A stretch of 64,000 bases of DNA, taken from the NCBI GenBank assembly GCA_040216635.1, contig JAVJOU010000013.1, forward strand, positions 1 to 64,000, read 5' to 3'. Shown here in pieces: positions 53,341 to 61,888 of this stretch. The stretch comes from UBA1479 sp040216635 (GTDB taxonomy: Bacteria > Pseudomonadota > Alphaproteobacteria > Rhodospirillales > Casp-alpha2). The translations under genes were made by a program, and so were the position numbers. How positions within the stretch are numbered: position 1 is the first letter of the stretch; each line of letters opens with the position of its first letter. Below the pieces are notes generated by a model. The model was not told the DNA's origin, made no database searches, and worked only from the letters and a program-made list of their open reading frames with translations.

Positions 53341-54234
53341 ATGACGGCACCAGGCACACCGCCCGGAACCCCGCCCGTGATCGGGGTGATCGGCGGCAGC
53401 GGCATTTATGAAATCGACGGGTTGGAAAACACCAGATGGGAGGCCGTGGCCTCGCCTTTCGGCACGCCGTCGGACGAACTGTTGTTCGGCGATCTGGCGG
53501 GTCAGAAAATGGTCTTTCTGCCGCGCCACGGGCGGGGGCATAAAATCCCGCCCGCCGACGTCAACTACCGCGCCAATATCGATGCCCTGAAACGGGCCGG
53601 GGTGACGGAAATCCTGTCGGTTTCCGCCTGCGGATCGTTGAAGGAACATCTGCCGCCCGGCACCTTCGTGATCGCCGATCAGTTCATCGACCGCACCATC
53701 CAGCGCGAAAAAACCTTCTTCGGGCCCGGTCTGGTCGGCCATGTGGCCCTGGGCCATCCGGTCTGCGGGCGCCTGGGCGACGCGGTCGAAGCGGCCTGCA
53801 AGGAGGTCGGGATCGAAGCCGTGCGCGGCGGCACCTACCTTGCCATGGAAGGCCCGCAGTTCTCGACCCTGGCGGAAAGCAACCTCTATCGCAGTTGGGG
53901 TTGTGACGTGATCGGAATGACCAACATGCCCGAGGCCAAATTGGCGCGCGAAGCGGAAATCTGTTACGCCACCGTCGCCATGGTCACGGATTACGACTGC
54001 TGGCATCCGGACCACGACCACGTCACGGTCGACGCCATCATCAAGGTGCTGTTGGACAACGCCGAAAAGGGCCGCACCCTGGTCAAACAGGTGGCACCCA
54101 AACTTTCGGGACGGGCGGAAACCTGCAGCCACGGCTGCCAGACCGCCCTTGAACACGCCCTGATCACCGCACCCGATGCGCGCGATCCCGACATGATTCA
54201 GAAACTGTCGGCCGTCGCCGGCCGGGTTTTATAA
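53341..54234 (+). CDS. mtnP: S-methyl-5'-thioadenosine phosphorylase
   Basis: 297 residues of the PNP/MTAP family: IGVIGGSGIYEIDGL, FLPRHGRGHKIPP, YLAMEGPQFSTLAES, GMTNMPEAKLAREAE and the ATVAMVTDYDCW loop. It cleaves methylthioadenosine, a by-product of polyamine and signal synthesis, to adenine and methylthioribose-1-phosphate, the substrate of mtnA 650 nt downstream. Confidence 0.95.
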   Translation: MTAPGTPPGTPPVIGVIGGSGIYEIDGLENTRWEAVASPFGTPSDELLFGDLAGQKMVFLPRHGRGHKIPPADVNYRANIDALKRAGVTEILSVSACGSLKEHLPPGTFVIADQFIDRTIQREKTFFGPGLVGHVALGHPVCGRLGDAVEAACKEVGIEAVRGGTYLAMEGPQFSTLAESNLYRSWGCDVIGMTNMPEAKLAREAEICYATVAMVTDYDCWHPDHDHVTVDAIIKVLLDNAEKGRTLVKQVAPKLSGRAETCSHGCQTALEHALITAPDARDPDMIQKLSAVAGRVL

Positions 54235-54259
54235 CGAACACCCCAAGGAGGAACGAGAC

Positions 54260-54877
54260 ATGCCCAAGGCCTATTGGATGAGCCTGCGCATTCAGATCAA
54301 CGATCAGGAAAAATTTCAGGCCTATGCGGCCAAGGCCGGACCGGCCATCGCCGCCGGGGGCGGCAAATTCCTGGCCCGGGGCGGGCGGGTCAAAACCCTG
54401 GAAGGATACGATCAGGGCCGCGTGGTGATCATTGAATTCCCCGATTTCGACACGGCGCTCAAGACCTATCATTCGCCCGCCTATGAAGACGCCCATTCCC
54501 ACATCCTGAACGGGGCCGTGGAACGGGATACCTTCGTCGTCGAAGGGGTCGAGGATTTGGCTCCCCGGGGCGAGACGGCGGGCCCCGTCGCCTATTGGGT
54601 CGGCGCCCATATGACCATACACGACCAGGACAAGATGCTGGCCTATGCGGCCAAGGCGACCGAAGCCATGGCCGCGGCCGGCGGCCGCTTCCTGGCACGC
54701 GGCGGGCGGGTCGAAAGCCTGGAAGGCTATACCCAGAACCGTATTGCCCTGGCCGAACATCTGACCTGGGATACGGCATCGGGGTTTTATGAATCCCCAC
54801 TGTATGCCGAGGCCCGCAAGGCGCTGGACGGTGGGGCCACGCGCGATATCTGCATCACCGAAGCGCTGGAGCAATAG
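54260..54877 (+). CDS. Protein with two tandem DUF1330 domains
   Basis: 205 residues in two homologous halves (~1-97 and ~105-205). Each has KAYWMSLRIQIND- or VAYWVGAHMTIHD-type starts, a FLARGGRV turn, an EGY step and a final YHSPAYEDA or YESPLYAEA helix. DUF1330 is a ferredoxin-like dimeric alpha-beta barrel; the tandem copy would be a single-chain dimer. The activity is unknown. It lies between mtnP and mtnA and is preceded by AAGGAGG, so a role in methylthioadenosine salvage is possible. Confidence 0.9.
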   Translation: MPKAYWMSLRIQINDQEKFQAYAAKAGPAIAAGGGKFLARGGRVKTLEGYDQGRVVIIEFPDFDTALKTYHSPAYEDAHSHILNGAVERDTFVVEGVEDLAPRGETAGPVAYWVGAHMTIHDQDKMLAYAAKATEAMAAAGGRFLARGGRVESLEGYTQNRIALAEHLTWDTASGFYESPLYAEARKALDGGATRDICITEALEQ

Positions 54878-54884
54878 GCGGCCC

Positions 54885-55979
54885 ATGAACGTCGACGGCA
54901 CCCCCTATCGCACCATCTGGCTGGCTGACGACGGCTGGGCGGCCGAAATCATCGACCAAACCCGCCTGCCGTTCGATTTCGTCACCCGGCGGCTGGAAAC
55001 CGTCGGTGATGCGGCCACGGCCATTGCCGATATGTGGGTACGGGGGGCGCCGCTGATCGGGGCCACGGCAGCCTATGGCATGGCGCTGGCGATGCACGGC
55101 GATCCGTCGGACGACGGCCTTGCCCAAGCTTATGACGACCTGTTGGCGACCCGGCCCACGGCGGTCAACCTGCGTTGGGCCTTGGATGAAATGCGGGCGC
55201 TTCTGGCCCCACTGTCGCCGAACCAGCGGGCGGAAGCCGCCTATCAGCGCGTGGCCGAGATCGCGGACGAGGACGTCGCCATCTGTTCGGCCATCGGGGA
55301 CAACGGCAAGCCGCTGATCGAGGCCATTTGGGACAAGGGCGGCAAGTCCAAGCCGGTCAACGTGCTGACTCATTGCAACGCGGGCTGGCTCGCCACGGTC
55401 GATTGGGGCACGGCCCTGTCGCCGATCTACAAGGCCCATAACGCCGGGATCGATGTCCATGTCTGGGTCGATGAAACCCGGCCCCGCAACCAGGGCGCCA
55501 GTCTGACGGCCTGGGAACTGGGCCAGCACGGCGTGCCGCACACCGTGATCGCCGACAACGTGGGCGGGCACCTGATGCAGCACGGCCAGGTCGATCTGTG
55601 CATTACCGGCACGGACCGTACCACGGCCTCCGGCGACGTCTGCAACAAGATCGGCACCTATCTGAAGGCCCTGGCCGCCCATGACAATGGTGTGCCGTTC
55701 TATGTGGCCCTGCCGGGCCCGACCATCGACTGGACCTTGGACGACGGGGTTAAGGACATCCCCATCGAACAGCGCTCGTCCGACGAGGTGACGCGCATGA
55801 CCGGGCGCACGGACGGCGGTCAAATCGAAACCGTGACCATCACGCCGGATGGTTCGCCCGCCGCCAATTATGCTTTCGACGTCACCCCCCGGCGCCTGGT
55901 CACCGGCCTGATCACCGAACGTGGCGTGGCCGCGGCCTCGCCCGAGGGACTGAAAGGGCTTTATCCGGAAAAGGCATGA
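54885..55979 (+). CDS. mtnA: S-methyl-5-thioribose-1-phosphate isomerase
   Basis: 364 residues, eIF2B-alpha fold. RGAPLIGATAAYG, the catalytic Cys in THCNAGWLATVDWGTAL, the Asp in TGTDRTTASGDV and NKIGTY. It converts methylthioribose-1-phosphate to methylthioribulose-1-phosphate. No mtnB/C/D or RuBisCO-like gene is in the window, so the rest of the pathway lies elsewhere or takes the isoprenoid shunt. The ATG 54885 is 7 nt after the DUF1330 gene; it overlaps the next gene by ATGA. Confidence 0.94.
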   Translation: MNVDGTPYRTIWLADDGWAAEIIDQTRLPFDFVTRRLETVGDAATAIADMWVRGAPLIGATAAYGMALAMHGDPSDDGLAQAYDDLLATRPTAVNLRWALDEMRALLAPLSPNQRAEAAYQRVAEIADEDVAICSAIGDNGKPLIEAIWDKGGKSKPVNVLTHCNAGWLATVDWGTALSPIYKAHNAGIDVHVWVDETRPRNQGASLTAWELGQHGVPHTVIADNVGGHLMQHGQVDLCITGTDRTTASGDVCNKIGTYLKALAAHDNGVPFYVALPGPTIDWTLDDGVKDIPIEQRSSDEVTRMTGRTDGGQIETVTITPDGSPAANYAFDVTPRRLVTGLITERGVAAASPEGLKGLYPEKA

Positions 55980-56539
55980 CCATGGGACGGCGCGCCATAG
56001 GCCCGATTATTGCGGCTTGGATGATTATTTTAGTGGCTTCGGGAAATTCGAATTCCGACCAAGAAGGGTTGGCACGCGAAGGGCATCGTCTGATGCTTTA
56101 TTGGTACGGCACGATCTGGAAGGATGATTTCAAGGACGGCGCCCGTTTCACGGCCGATCTGACCTGCGATGGGGCGGATGACCGGGTGTTTGCCTGGCGC
56201 GACGGGGTCAATCCGGAAGGGGAATATTTCCATGTCGCCCTGGTGTCCAAGCCCGGCGGTGAGGCCGGATGGGAACGCCTACCCGATGTCGCATCCGGCC
56301 TGTTGCCGCTGCGGATTAACGTCGGGACGGGGGAACAATTCGCCCTGTGCGACAACCGGCAGGAGCCCTATGGCTCCGGCTATAAGGTGACGATCGCACC
56401 GGTCCCGGAGGATGCACGTACGCGGTTCGGCTTGCCTGAAACCTGCACGGCTTGGCTGCGCATCGACGACAGCATGTGCGATGCGCTTTGGGTCGGCTAT
56501 GATCCCGCCAAAGGCACCTTCGTGCTCGACAGAAATTGA
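55976..56539 (+). CDS. Small secreted protein of unknown function
   Basis: 187 residues. A signal peptide-like N-terminus (GPIIAAWMIILVASGNS) is followed by an acidic, aromatic-rich domain with four Cys (~58, 121, 152, 164) that may form disulfides. It contains ADLTCDGADDRVFAW, a beta-propeller- or FG-GAP-like Asp loop. I do not recognise the family. The ATGA overlap with mtnA indicates co-translation. Confidence 0.7.
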   Translation: MTMGRRAIGPIIAAWMIILVASGNSNSDQEGLAREGHRLMLYWYGTIWKDDFKDGARFTADLTCDGADDRVFAWRDGVNPEGEYFHVALVSKPGGEAGWERLPDVASGLLPLRINVGTGEQFALCDNRQEPYGSGYKVTIAPVPEDARTRFGLPETCTAWLRIDDSMCDALWVGYDPAKGTFVLDRN

Positions 56540-56560
56540 TCCAACCAGGGGAACACCAAG

Positions 56561-57184
56561 ATGAAGCTCTATTACCGTCCCGGCTCCTGCGCCATGGCCG
56601 TCCATATCGTTCTTGAAACGCTCGGGCGTGATTACGAAGCGGTTGCCGTGTCCGACGACCTGTTGCTGTCCGATGAATACAAGGCGATCAATCCCCGCAA
56701 TCAGGTGCCGTCGCTGATCACCGATGACGGTCTGATGACCGAAAGCGTGGCCATCATGACCTATCTGACCAACAAATTCGGCGGCGATCTGACGCCGGCC
56801 AAGGACAGCTGGGATTACGGGCAGATGATGATGATGCTTCTGTTCATGGCGTCGCAGGAACATCCGGCCTTCGGCATCCAGATGCGGCCGTTCCGCTGGC
56901 ACGACGACGCGGCGGTTCAGGCCGACCTGAAGACCCGGGCCCAGGAAGTCTGGGCGCAATGCATGACCCGCATGGAAGGCTGGGCCGAAGGCCGTGAATG
57001 GCTGGTCGGCGACAAGATGACCCTGGCCGACTGCCTGGCCTGGGTGCATGCCCGCTGGGGCTTGAAATGCACGCCCAAAACGCCCGACGGCTATCCGGCG
57101 GTCTGGGCACTGGCCAAGCGGGTCGACGCCCAGCCGGCGGTGCAGCGGGTACTGGAAATGGAAGGGCTCAGGCCCCTTGAATAG
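56561..57184 (+). CDS. Glutathione S-transferase family protein
   Basis: 207 residues: a thioredoxin-like N-terminal domain (MKLYYRPGSCAMAVHIVLE; NPRNQVPSLI; the glutathione-binding TESVAIMTYL) and an all-helical C-terminal domain (~85-205). The SC pair at residues 9-10 is like beta-class GST. The substrate is unknown. Confidence 0.9.
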   Translation: MKLYYRPGSCAMAVHIVLETLGRDYEAVAVSDDLLLSDEYKAINPRNQVPSLITDDGLMTESVAIMTYLTNKFGGDLTPAKDSWDYGQMMMMLLFMASQEHPAFGIQMRPFRWHDDAAVQADLKTRAQEVWAQCMTRMEGWAEGREWLVGDKMTLADCLAWVHARWGLKCTPKTPDGYPAVWALAKRVDAQPAVQRVLEMEGLRPLE

Positions 57185-57208
57185 CCGTCACAGCGGGGGA
57201 GAATGCCC

Positions 57209-58207
57209 ATGAAAGTGCTGATAACCGGGGGCTGCGGCTTCCTGGGCCAGATGATCGCCAAGGAAATCCTTAAGCGCGGCGAGTTGCGCGGACCCGACGG
57301 TAAAATGGCCGAGGTTGATGAAATCCAGCTGTTCGATCAACTGGCCCCCGTCACACCGTTTGATTGGGCCTCAAAGGGCGGCGGCGTCCGGGTCACGACC
57401 GCGGCGGGCGATATATCCGCCCGGGATACGGTTTCGGCCCTGGTCGACCGGGACGACATTTCCGTGTTCCATCTGGCCTCCGTCGTGTCGGCGGGGGGCG
57501 AGAAGGATTTCGACATGGCCATGCGGGTCAACCTGGACGGCGGGTTGAATATCCTCAATGCGGCGCGTGCGCGCGAAGGTACGCCGCGCCTGGTGTTTTC
57601 GTCGTCTCTGGCCGTGTTCGGCGGCCCGGACCTGCCGAAAGAGGTCGATGATTGGACCCGCCATACCCCGGAAACGACCTATGGCATGACCAAGGCCTTC
57701 GGCGAGCTCTGCATCAACGACTATACCCGAAAGGGCTTTATCGACGGGCGCACGGTGCGCCTGCCGACCATCGTGATCCGCCCGGGCGTGCCCAATGCGG
57801 CGGCCTCGGGCTGGGCGTCGGGTATCTTCCGCGAACCGCTGCAGGGGAAGGAGCACGTACTGCCCGTGCACGACGGCTTTTTCATGATGCTGCTGGGCTA
57901 CCGTTCCGCCGTGCAGGGGTTCCTCGCCGTCCACGATGCCGACGGCGATGCCATCGGCACGGACCGTTCCGTGGGCCTGCCCAACAAGGCCTATGCGGTC
58001 GCCGAAATGATCGAGGCCCTGGAACGCGTCGCCCGCGAGGAAGGGATTAAGCTCGGTCCGATCACACGTGAGCGCGATGCGGCGGTGGAGGCCATCTGCG
58101 GTTCCTGGCCCTTGAAGATGGACAGTGCCAAGGCCAAGGCCCTCGGCTGCCCCGAGGACGCGGACCTGGACAGCGTGATCCGGGGGTTCATCGAGGATTT
58201 TCTCTAG
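57209..58207 (+). CDS. denD: NAD-dependent epimerase/dehydratase family, DenD-like D-erythronate dehydrogenase
   Basis: 332 residues from ATG 57209 (GGGGGAG with 8-nt spacing; ATG 57203 is too close). Extended SDR: the ITGGCGFLGQMIAKE loop, SSSLAVFGG, and YGMTKAFGE for the Tyr/Lys pair. LPTIVIRPGVPNAAASGWASG is typical of the DenD subgroup, which oxidises D-erythronate in four-carbon acid catabolism. No denA/B or OtnK/OtnC partner is nearby, so the physiological substrate is uncertain. Confidence 0.8.
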   Translation: MKVLITGGCGFLGQMIAKEILKRGELRGPDGKMAEVDEIQLFDQLAPVTPFDWASKGGGVRVTTAAGDISARDTVSALVDRDDISVFHLASVVSAGGEKDFDMAMRVNLDGGLNILNAARAREGTPRLVFSSSLAVFGGPDLPKEVDDWTRHTPETTYGMTKAFGELCINDYTRKGFIDGRTVRLPTIVIRPGVPNAAASGWASGIFREPLQGKEHVLPVHDGFFMMLLGYRSAVQGFLAVHDADGDAIGTDRSVGLPNKAYAVAEMIEALERVAREEGIKLGPITRERDAAVEAICGSWPLKMDSAKAKALGCPEDADLDSVIRGFIEDFL

Positions 58208-58270
58208 CCGTAAATCCCGAGCGGCCCGAACCCAGGCCCGCGACGACGATTTGCGTAAATAAGGTAAGAA

Positions 58271-58371
58271 AACCACAGAGACGGTGAGGCGATGAGAAGG
58301 GGTAATCCCTTATCCGTCATGGCCGGGCTTGACAGTATCTTCCTTCTCACGGCCTCACCGCCTCAGTGGTT
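58271..58371. repeat. Mosaic inverted-repeat element
   Basis: A 30-bp left arm (58271-58300) and right arm (58342-58371) are reverse complements at 26 of 30 positions, starting from AACCAC. The 41-bp centre contains CCGTCATGGCCGGGCTTGAC (58314-58333), a block typical of dispersed alphaproteobacterial extragenic repeats. It lies between denD and the petC terminator, and no gene fits inside. Confidence 0.7.
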
Positions 58372-58378
58372 CAAAACA

Positions 58379-58406
58379 AAAGGCCCCGGATTTCTCCGGG
58401 GCCTTT
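58379..58406 (-). terminator. Intrinsic terminator of petABC (bidirectional)
   Basis: Perfect 12-bp stem AAAGGCCCCGGA / TCCGGGGCCTTT with a 4-nt loop. T-rich sequence follows in both directions. It lies 25 nt downstream of the petC stop. Confidence 0.92.
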
Positions 58407-58431
58407 CTTATTCGGTGCAGGCCGGTCGGGC

Positions 58432-59274
58432 TTAGTGGACGTCCGACCAAATCTTGCGCTTGAGGGCGAACAGCATGCCCGTCAGCACCAAGAGGAACAG
58501 CATCACCTTGATGCCCAGGCGCTTGCGGTCTTCAAGTTCCGGCTCGGCCGCCCAGGCCAGGAACACGGACACGTCGCGTGCCATCTGTTCCACGGTGGCC
58601 TTGGTGCCGTCGGAATATTCGACCGCGTCTTCGACCAGCGGGTTGGCCATGGCGATCACGCCGCCCGGGAAATACTTGTTGTAGCTTCCGCCGTCGGGCA
58701 CTTCTACGCCCGCAGGCGGTTCGCCGTAACCGGTCAGCAGGGCATAGACGTAATCGGCGCCGAGGGTGAAGCCGTCCGGGTGCTTCATGGACACCTTGAT
58801 CACCGAATCGCCGCCCTGGGCGCGCGCCTTGGTGATCAGGGACAGGTCCGGCGGTGCCTTGCCGTTATTGGCGGCGGCGGCGGCCTTCGCATTGGCGAAG
58901 GGTGCCGGCAACGGATCGGACGGTGTGCGCTTGCGGGTGAACATGTCGCCGTCGTCGTTGGGGCCGTCCTGGATTTCATACTCGGCGGCCAGGGCCTTGG
59001 TCTGCGCTTCCGAGTACCCGATGTCCTGCAGATTGCGGAACTTGATCAGGTTCATGGAATGGCAGGACGCGCAAACGTCCTTGTAGACCTTGTAGCCACG
59101 CTGTGCGGCCGCCCGGTCGAAGGTGCCGAACAGGCCCTTGAAGGACCAGTCCTGAGCCGCCGGTTTGGCGGCGGCACCCGCGGCCTGAGCCGGGGTTGTA
59201 CCCAAGGCTGCGGCCGAAACGGCAACAGCGGTGACGAGGGCCGCGAAGGCGGTCTTGATGGTTGGTTTCATCAT
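58432..59274 (-). CDS. petC: Cytochrome c1 of the bc1 complex
   Basis: 280 residues: a signal peptide (~1-31; ending PAQAAG), heme attachment CASCH in YKDVCASCHSMNLIKFRN, a later Met ligand region (MANPLVEDAVEYSDG), and a C-terminal TM anchor (IKVMLFLLVLTGMLFAL). It passes electrons from the Rieske centre to soluble cytochrome c. Last gene of petABC; the AAGGA SD favours the first or second of two adjacent ATGs. Confidence 0.96.
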   Translation of the reverse strand: MMKPTIKTAFAALVTAVAVSAAALGTTPAQAAGAAAKPAAQDWSFKGLFGTFDRAAAQRGYKVYKDVCASCHSMNLIKFRNLQDIGYSEAQTKALAAEYEIQDGPNDDGDMFTRKRTPSDPLPAPFANAKAAAAANNGKAPPDLSLITKARAQGGDSVIKVSMKHPDGFTLGADYVYALLTGYGEPPAGVEVPDGGSYNKYFPGGVIAMANPLVEDAVEYSDGTKATVEQMARDVSVFLAWAAEPELEDRKRLGIKVMLFLLVLTGMLFALKRKIWSDVH

Positions 59275-59279
59275 GTTCC

Positions 59280-60569
59280 TTACTCCGCGGGCTTCGTTTC
59301 GCCGCCCGTGACCGACGCGGAAATGCTTTCCGGCAGGGCCAGGGGCCGTTCAATGATGCCCAGGATGGGCAGGACCACCAGAAGGTGAGCGAAGTAGTAG
59401 ATGGTCGATATCTGTCCGATCAGAACCCAGGCACCTTCCGGCGGATGGGCGCCGACCATGCCGAGCACGATCCAGTCGAGTACGAAGATCCAGAAGAACC
59501 ATTTGTAGATCGGCCGGAAGCGGGCGGACCGTACCTTGGAAGTATCGAGCCAGGGAATGAGCGCCAGCAGGATGATCGAGCCGAACATGGCGATGACGCC
59601 GGCCAGTTTGGCCGTCATCAGCCAGGAAACGGGCCAATACAGGATGAACTCGTTCGTGAACGCCCGCAGGATCGCGTAGGACGGCAGGAAATACCATTCC
59701 GGCACGATGTGCGGCGGGGTCGCCAGCGGGTCGGCCGGGATATAGTTGTCGGCCTCGCCGAAATAGTTGGGCGCGAAGAACACGAAGAAGCAGAAGATCA
59801 GCAGGAACACGCCCATGCCGAACAAATCCTTGATGGTGAAATAAGGATGGAACGGAATGGTGTCCTGCGGGCCCTTCACGTCGATGCCGGACGGGTTGTT
59901 GGACCCGAACTGGTGCAACGCCCAGATATGCATGATGACAAGGCCCAGGATCACGAAGGGCAGCAGATAGTGCAGCGAGAAGAAGCGGTTGAGCGTCGGG
60001 TTATCGACCACGAAGCCGCCCCACAGCAATGTGACGATGGCGTCACCCACCCACGGCACGGCCGAGAACAGGTTGGTGATGACCGTGGCCCCCCAATAGG
60101 ACATCTGGCCCCAGGGCAGCACATAACCCATGAAGGCGGTCGCCATCATGGCCAGCAGGATCAGCACGCCGATGATCCACAGCAGTTCACGCGGGTACTT
60201 GTAGGACCCGAAATACAGGCCGCGGAAGATGTGGATATAGACGGCAATGAAGAAGAAGCTGGCGCCGTTCATATGCAGATAGCGGATCAGCCAGCCGCCG
60301 TTGACGTCGCGCATGATGCGTTCGACGGAATCAAAGGCCAGCGTGGTATGCGGCGTGTAGTGCATGGCCAGCACGATGCCCGAGACGATCATGATGATCA
60401 GGGCCAGGCCGGCAAGCGAGCCGAAGTTCCACCAGTAGGAAAGGTTTTTCGGCGCCGGATAGCCGGAGCCGACGGAATGGTCGATGAAGCTGAAGATCGG
60501 CATGCGATGCTCGACCCACTTCACGACGCCATTCTGCATGAATTTACTTTCGGTATTTTGTTCGCTCAT
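59280..60569 (-). CDS. petB: Cytochrome b of the bc1 complex
   Basis: 429 residues, eight membrane helices. The N-terminal half has paired His ligands (MHYTPHT, HMNGASFFFIAVYIHIFRGL, ... FSLHYLLPF, HIWALHQFG); the quinol site PEWYFLP (the PEWY motif) is in the C-terminal half. It carries hemes bL and bH and the Qo and Qi sites. Second gene of the operon, 11 nt from petA. Confidence 0.97.
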   Translation of the reverse strand: MSEQNTESKFMQNGVVKWVEHRMPIFSFIDHSVGSGYPAPKNLSYWWNFGSLAGLALIIMIVSGIVLAMHYTPHTTLAFDSVERIMRDVNGGWLIRYLHMNGASFFFIAVYIHIFRGLYFGSYKYPRELLWIIGVLILLAMMATAFMGYVLPWGQMSYWGATVITNLFSAVPWVGDAIVTLLWGGFVVDNPTLNRFFSLHYLLPFVILGLVIMHIWALHQFGSNNPSGIDVKGPQDTIPFHPYFTIKDLFGMGVFLLIFCFFVFFAPNYFGEADNYIPADPLATPPHIVPEWYFLPSYAILRAFTNEFILYWPVSWLMTAKLAGVIAMFGSIILLALIPWLDTSKVRSARFRPIYKWFFWIFVLDWIVLGMVGAHPPEGAWVLIGQISTIYYFAHLLVVLPILGIIERPLALPESISASVTGGETKPAE

Positions 60570-60580
60570 GACGTCCCCCG

Positions 60581-61135
60581 TTAGCCGATCTTAACCTGGG
60601 TGTCGGACGTAAATTCATACGCCGGCACCGTGAGGTTCTGAGGCGCCGGGCCCTTGCGGATCCGGCCCGAGGTGTCGTAGTGCGACCCGTGGCAGGGGCA
60701 GAACCAGCCGCCGAACTCGCCCTTGGGCTCGCCTTCTTTCTGACCGAGCGGAATGCAGCCCAGATGGGTGCAGACACCGACCATGACCAGCCATTCCGGC
60801 TTGATCACGCGGTCCGCGTCCTTTGCCGGATCGGGCAAGGCCGCCGCGTCGTCTTCGGCGGCTTTGGCAATCTCGGCTTTCGTCCGATGACGGATGAAGA
60901 CCGGTTTGCCCTGCCACACGACCGTGATGCTCTGACCTTCCGCGATGGGGGCCAGGTTCACTTCGGTGGTCGCCAGGGCCAGGGTGTCGGCCGCCGGGTT
61001 AAGGCTGTTGATAAACGGCCACAGGGTCAACGCGGTACCGACCGCGCCCACTGTTGCCGTGGAAACCAGAAGGAAATCGCGACGTGTCTGCTCGTCGATT
61101 TCGGCTGTTGGCGGGGTGCTCGCCGTGTCGCTCAT
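60581..61135 (-). CDS. petA: Rieske iron-sulfur subunit of the bc1 complex
   Basis: 184 residues. A Tat-type N-terminus with RRDFLLVST, a TM/anchor helix, then the Rieske domain with the 2Fe-2S ligands in CTHLGC and CPCHGSHYD. First gene of petABC. ATG 61135 has AAGGGGAAG at the right distance; a GTG two codons upstream is less likely. The upstream divergent gap holds a strong 9-bp dyad. Confidence 0.96.
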   Translation of the reverse strand: MSDTASTPPTAEIDEQTRRDFLLVSTATVGAVGTALTLWPFINSLNPAADTLALATTEVNLAPIAEGQSITVVWQGKPVFIRHRTKAEIAKAAEDDAAALPDPAKDADRVIKPEWLVMVGVCTHLGCIPLGQKEGEPKGEFGGWFCPCHGSHYDTSGRIRKGPAPQNLTVPAYEFTSDTQVKIG

Positions 61136-61290
61136 AAGCACTTCCCCTTAAAATAGGTGTTTTGATCTTGTTCGCCGTCCCGAACCGGATGGTCTCGATC
61201 CCGGGCGGCCCCCGAATTCACCGACGAATTTACGAAACCGGCGGTAAAGAGGCAACGATGGGCTTTAACATTAGTCACCCATGATGAAAT

Positions 61291-61313
61291 GTGCGGGCAA
61301 AGGGTGCCCGCAC
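61291..61313. promoter_or_regulatory. Perfect 9-5-9 dyad in the petA/trmL divergent gap
   Basis: GTGCGGGCA (61291-61299), a 5-nt loop and TGCCCGCAC (61305-61313). It has no T-tract on either side, so it is not an ordinary terminator. It lies ~155 nt from the petA start and ~100 nt from trmL and may be an operator. Confidence 0.45.
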
Positions 61314-61412
61314 GAACCGGCGAGACCTTATGTCGCCAAGGGCTTTCAGGCAAGCGCTAACTGTTGAGAATCGCTTGCAAACCTTACCTTTCCGGCCCTT
61401 GATGGGGGCATC

Positions 61413-61883
61413 ATGCCTGGATCGATCGAAATTGCCCTTTTTGAGCCCGATATTCCCCAAAATACGGGGGCCGTGTTGCGCACGGCGGCCTGTCTGGGAG
61501 TGCCGGTGCATATCATCGAACCCTGCGGGTTCGTCCTGTCCGAAACCAAAATGCGCCGTGCCGGCATGGATTACCTGAATCAGGTCGATATGACGCGTCA
61601 CGAGTCCTGGGGGCGATTCCATCGGGACCTGGGGGCAAGGCGGTTGGTCCTGCTGACGACCAAGGCCTCGACCGGGCTGCCCGCATTTACCTTTCAGGCC
61701 GGGGATATGCTGCTGTTCGGGCGGGAAAGTGCGGGCGTGCCCGATGTGGTGCACGATGCGGCCCATGCCCGGGTGCGGATTCCCCTGATGCCGGGCACGC
61801 GGTCCTTGAACCTGGCGGCCAGTGCCGCCATGGTGCTGGCGACGGCGCTGGGACAGCTCGGCGCCTATCCGGAAGAGACCTGA
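61413..61883 (+). CDS. trmL: tRNA (cytidine(34)-2'-O)-methyltransferase
   Basis: 156 residues, SPOUT fold: IALFEPDIPQNTGAVLRTAA, LLFGRESAGVPD, and the knot end RIPLMPGTRSLNLAASAAM. It methylates the wobble nucleotide of tRNA-Leu isoacceptors. 5 nt before hemF. The pairing of trmL with petABC and hemF is common in alphaproteobacteria. Confidence 0.95.
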   Translation: MPGSIEIALFEPDIPQNTGAVLRTAACLGVPVHIIEPCGFVLSETKMRRAGMDYLNQVDMTRHESWGRFHRDLGARRLVLLTTKASTGLPAFTFQAGDMLLFGRESAGVPDVVHDAAHARVRIPLMPGTRSLNLAASAAMVLATALGQLGAYPEET

Positions 61884-61888
61884 TCCTT

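Noticed and set aside
52201..54156. A 651-codon minus-strand frame opposite the dienelactone hydrolase and mtnP genes
   Set aside because: It has Gly/Arg/His-rich low-complexity sense with no motif, and runs antisense to two well-supported enzymes.
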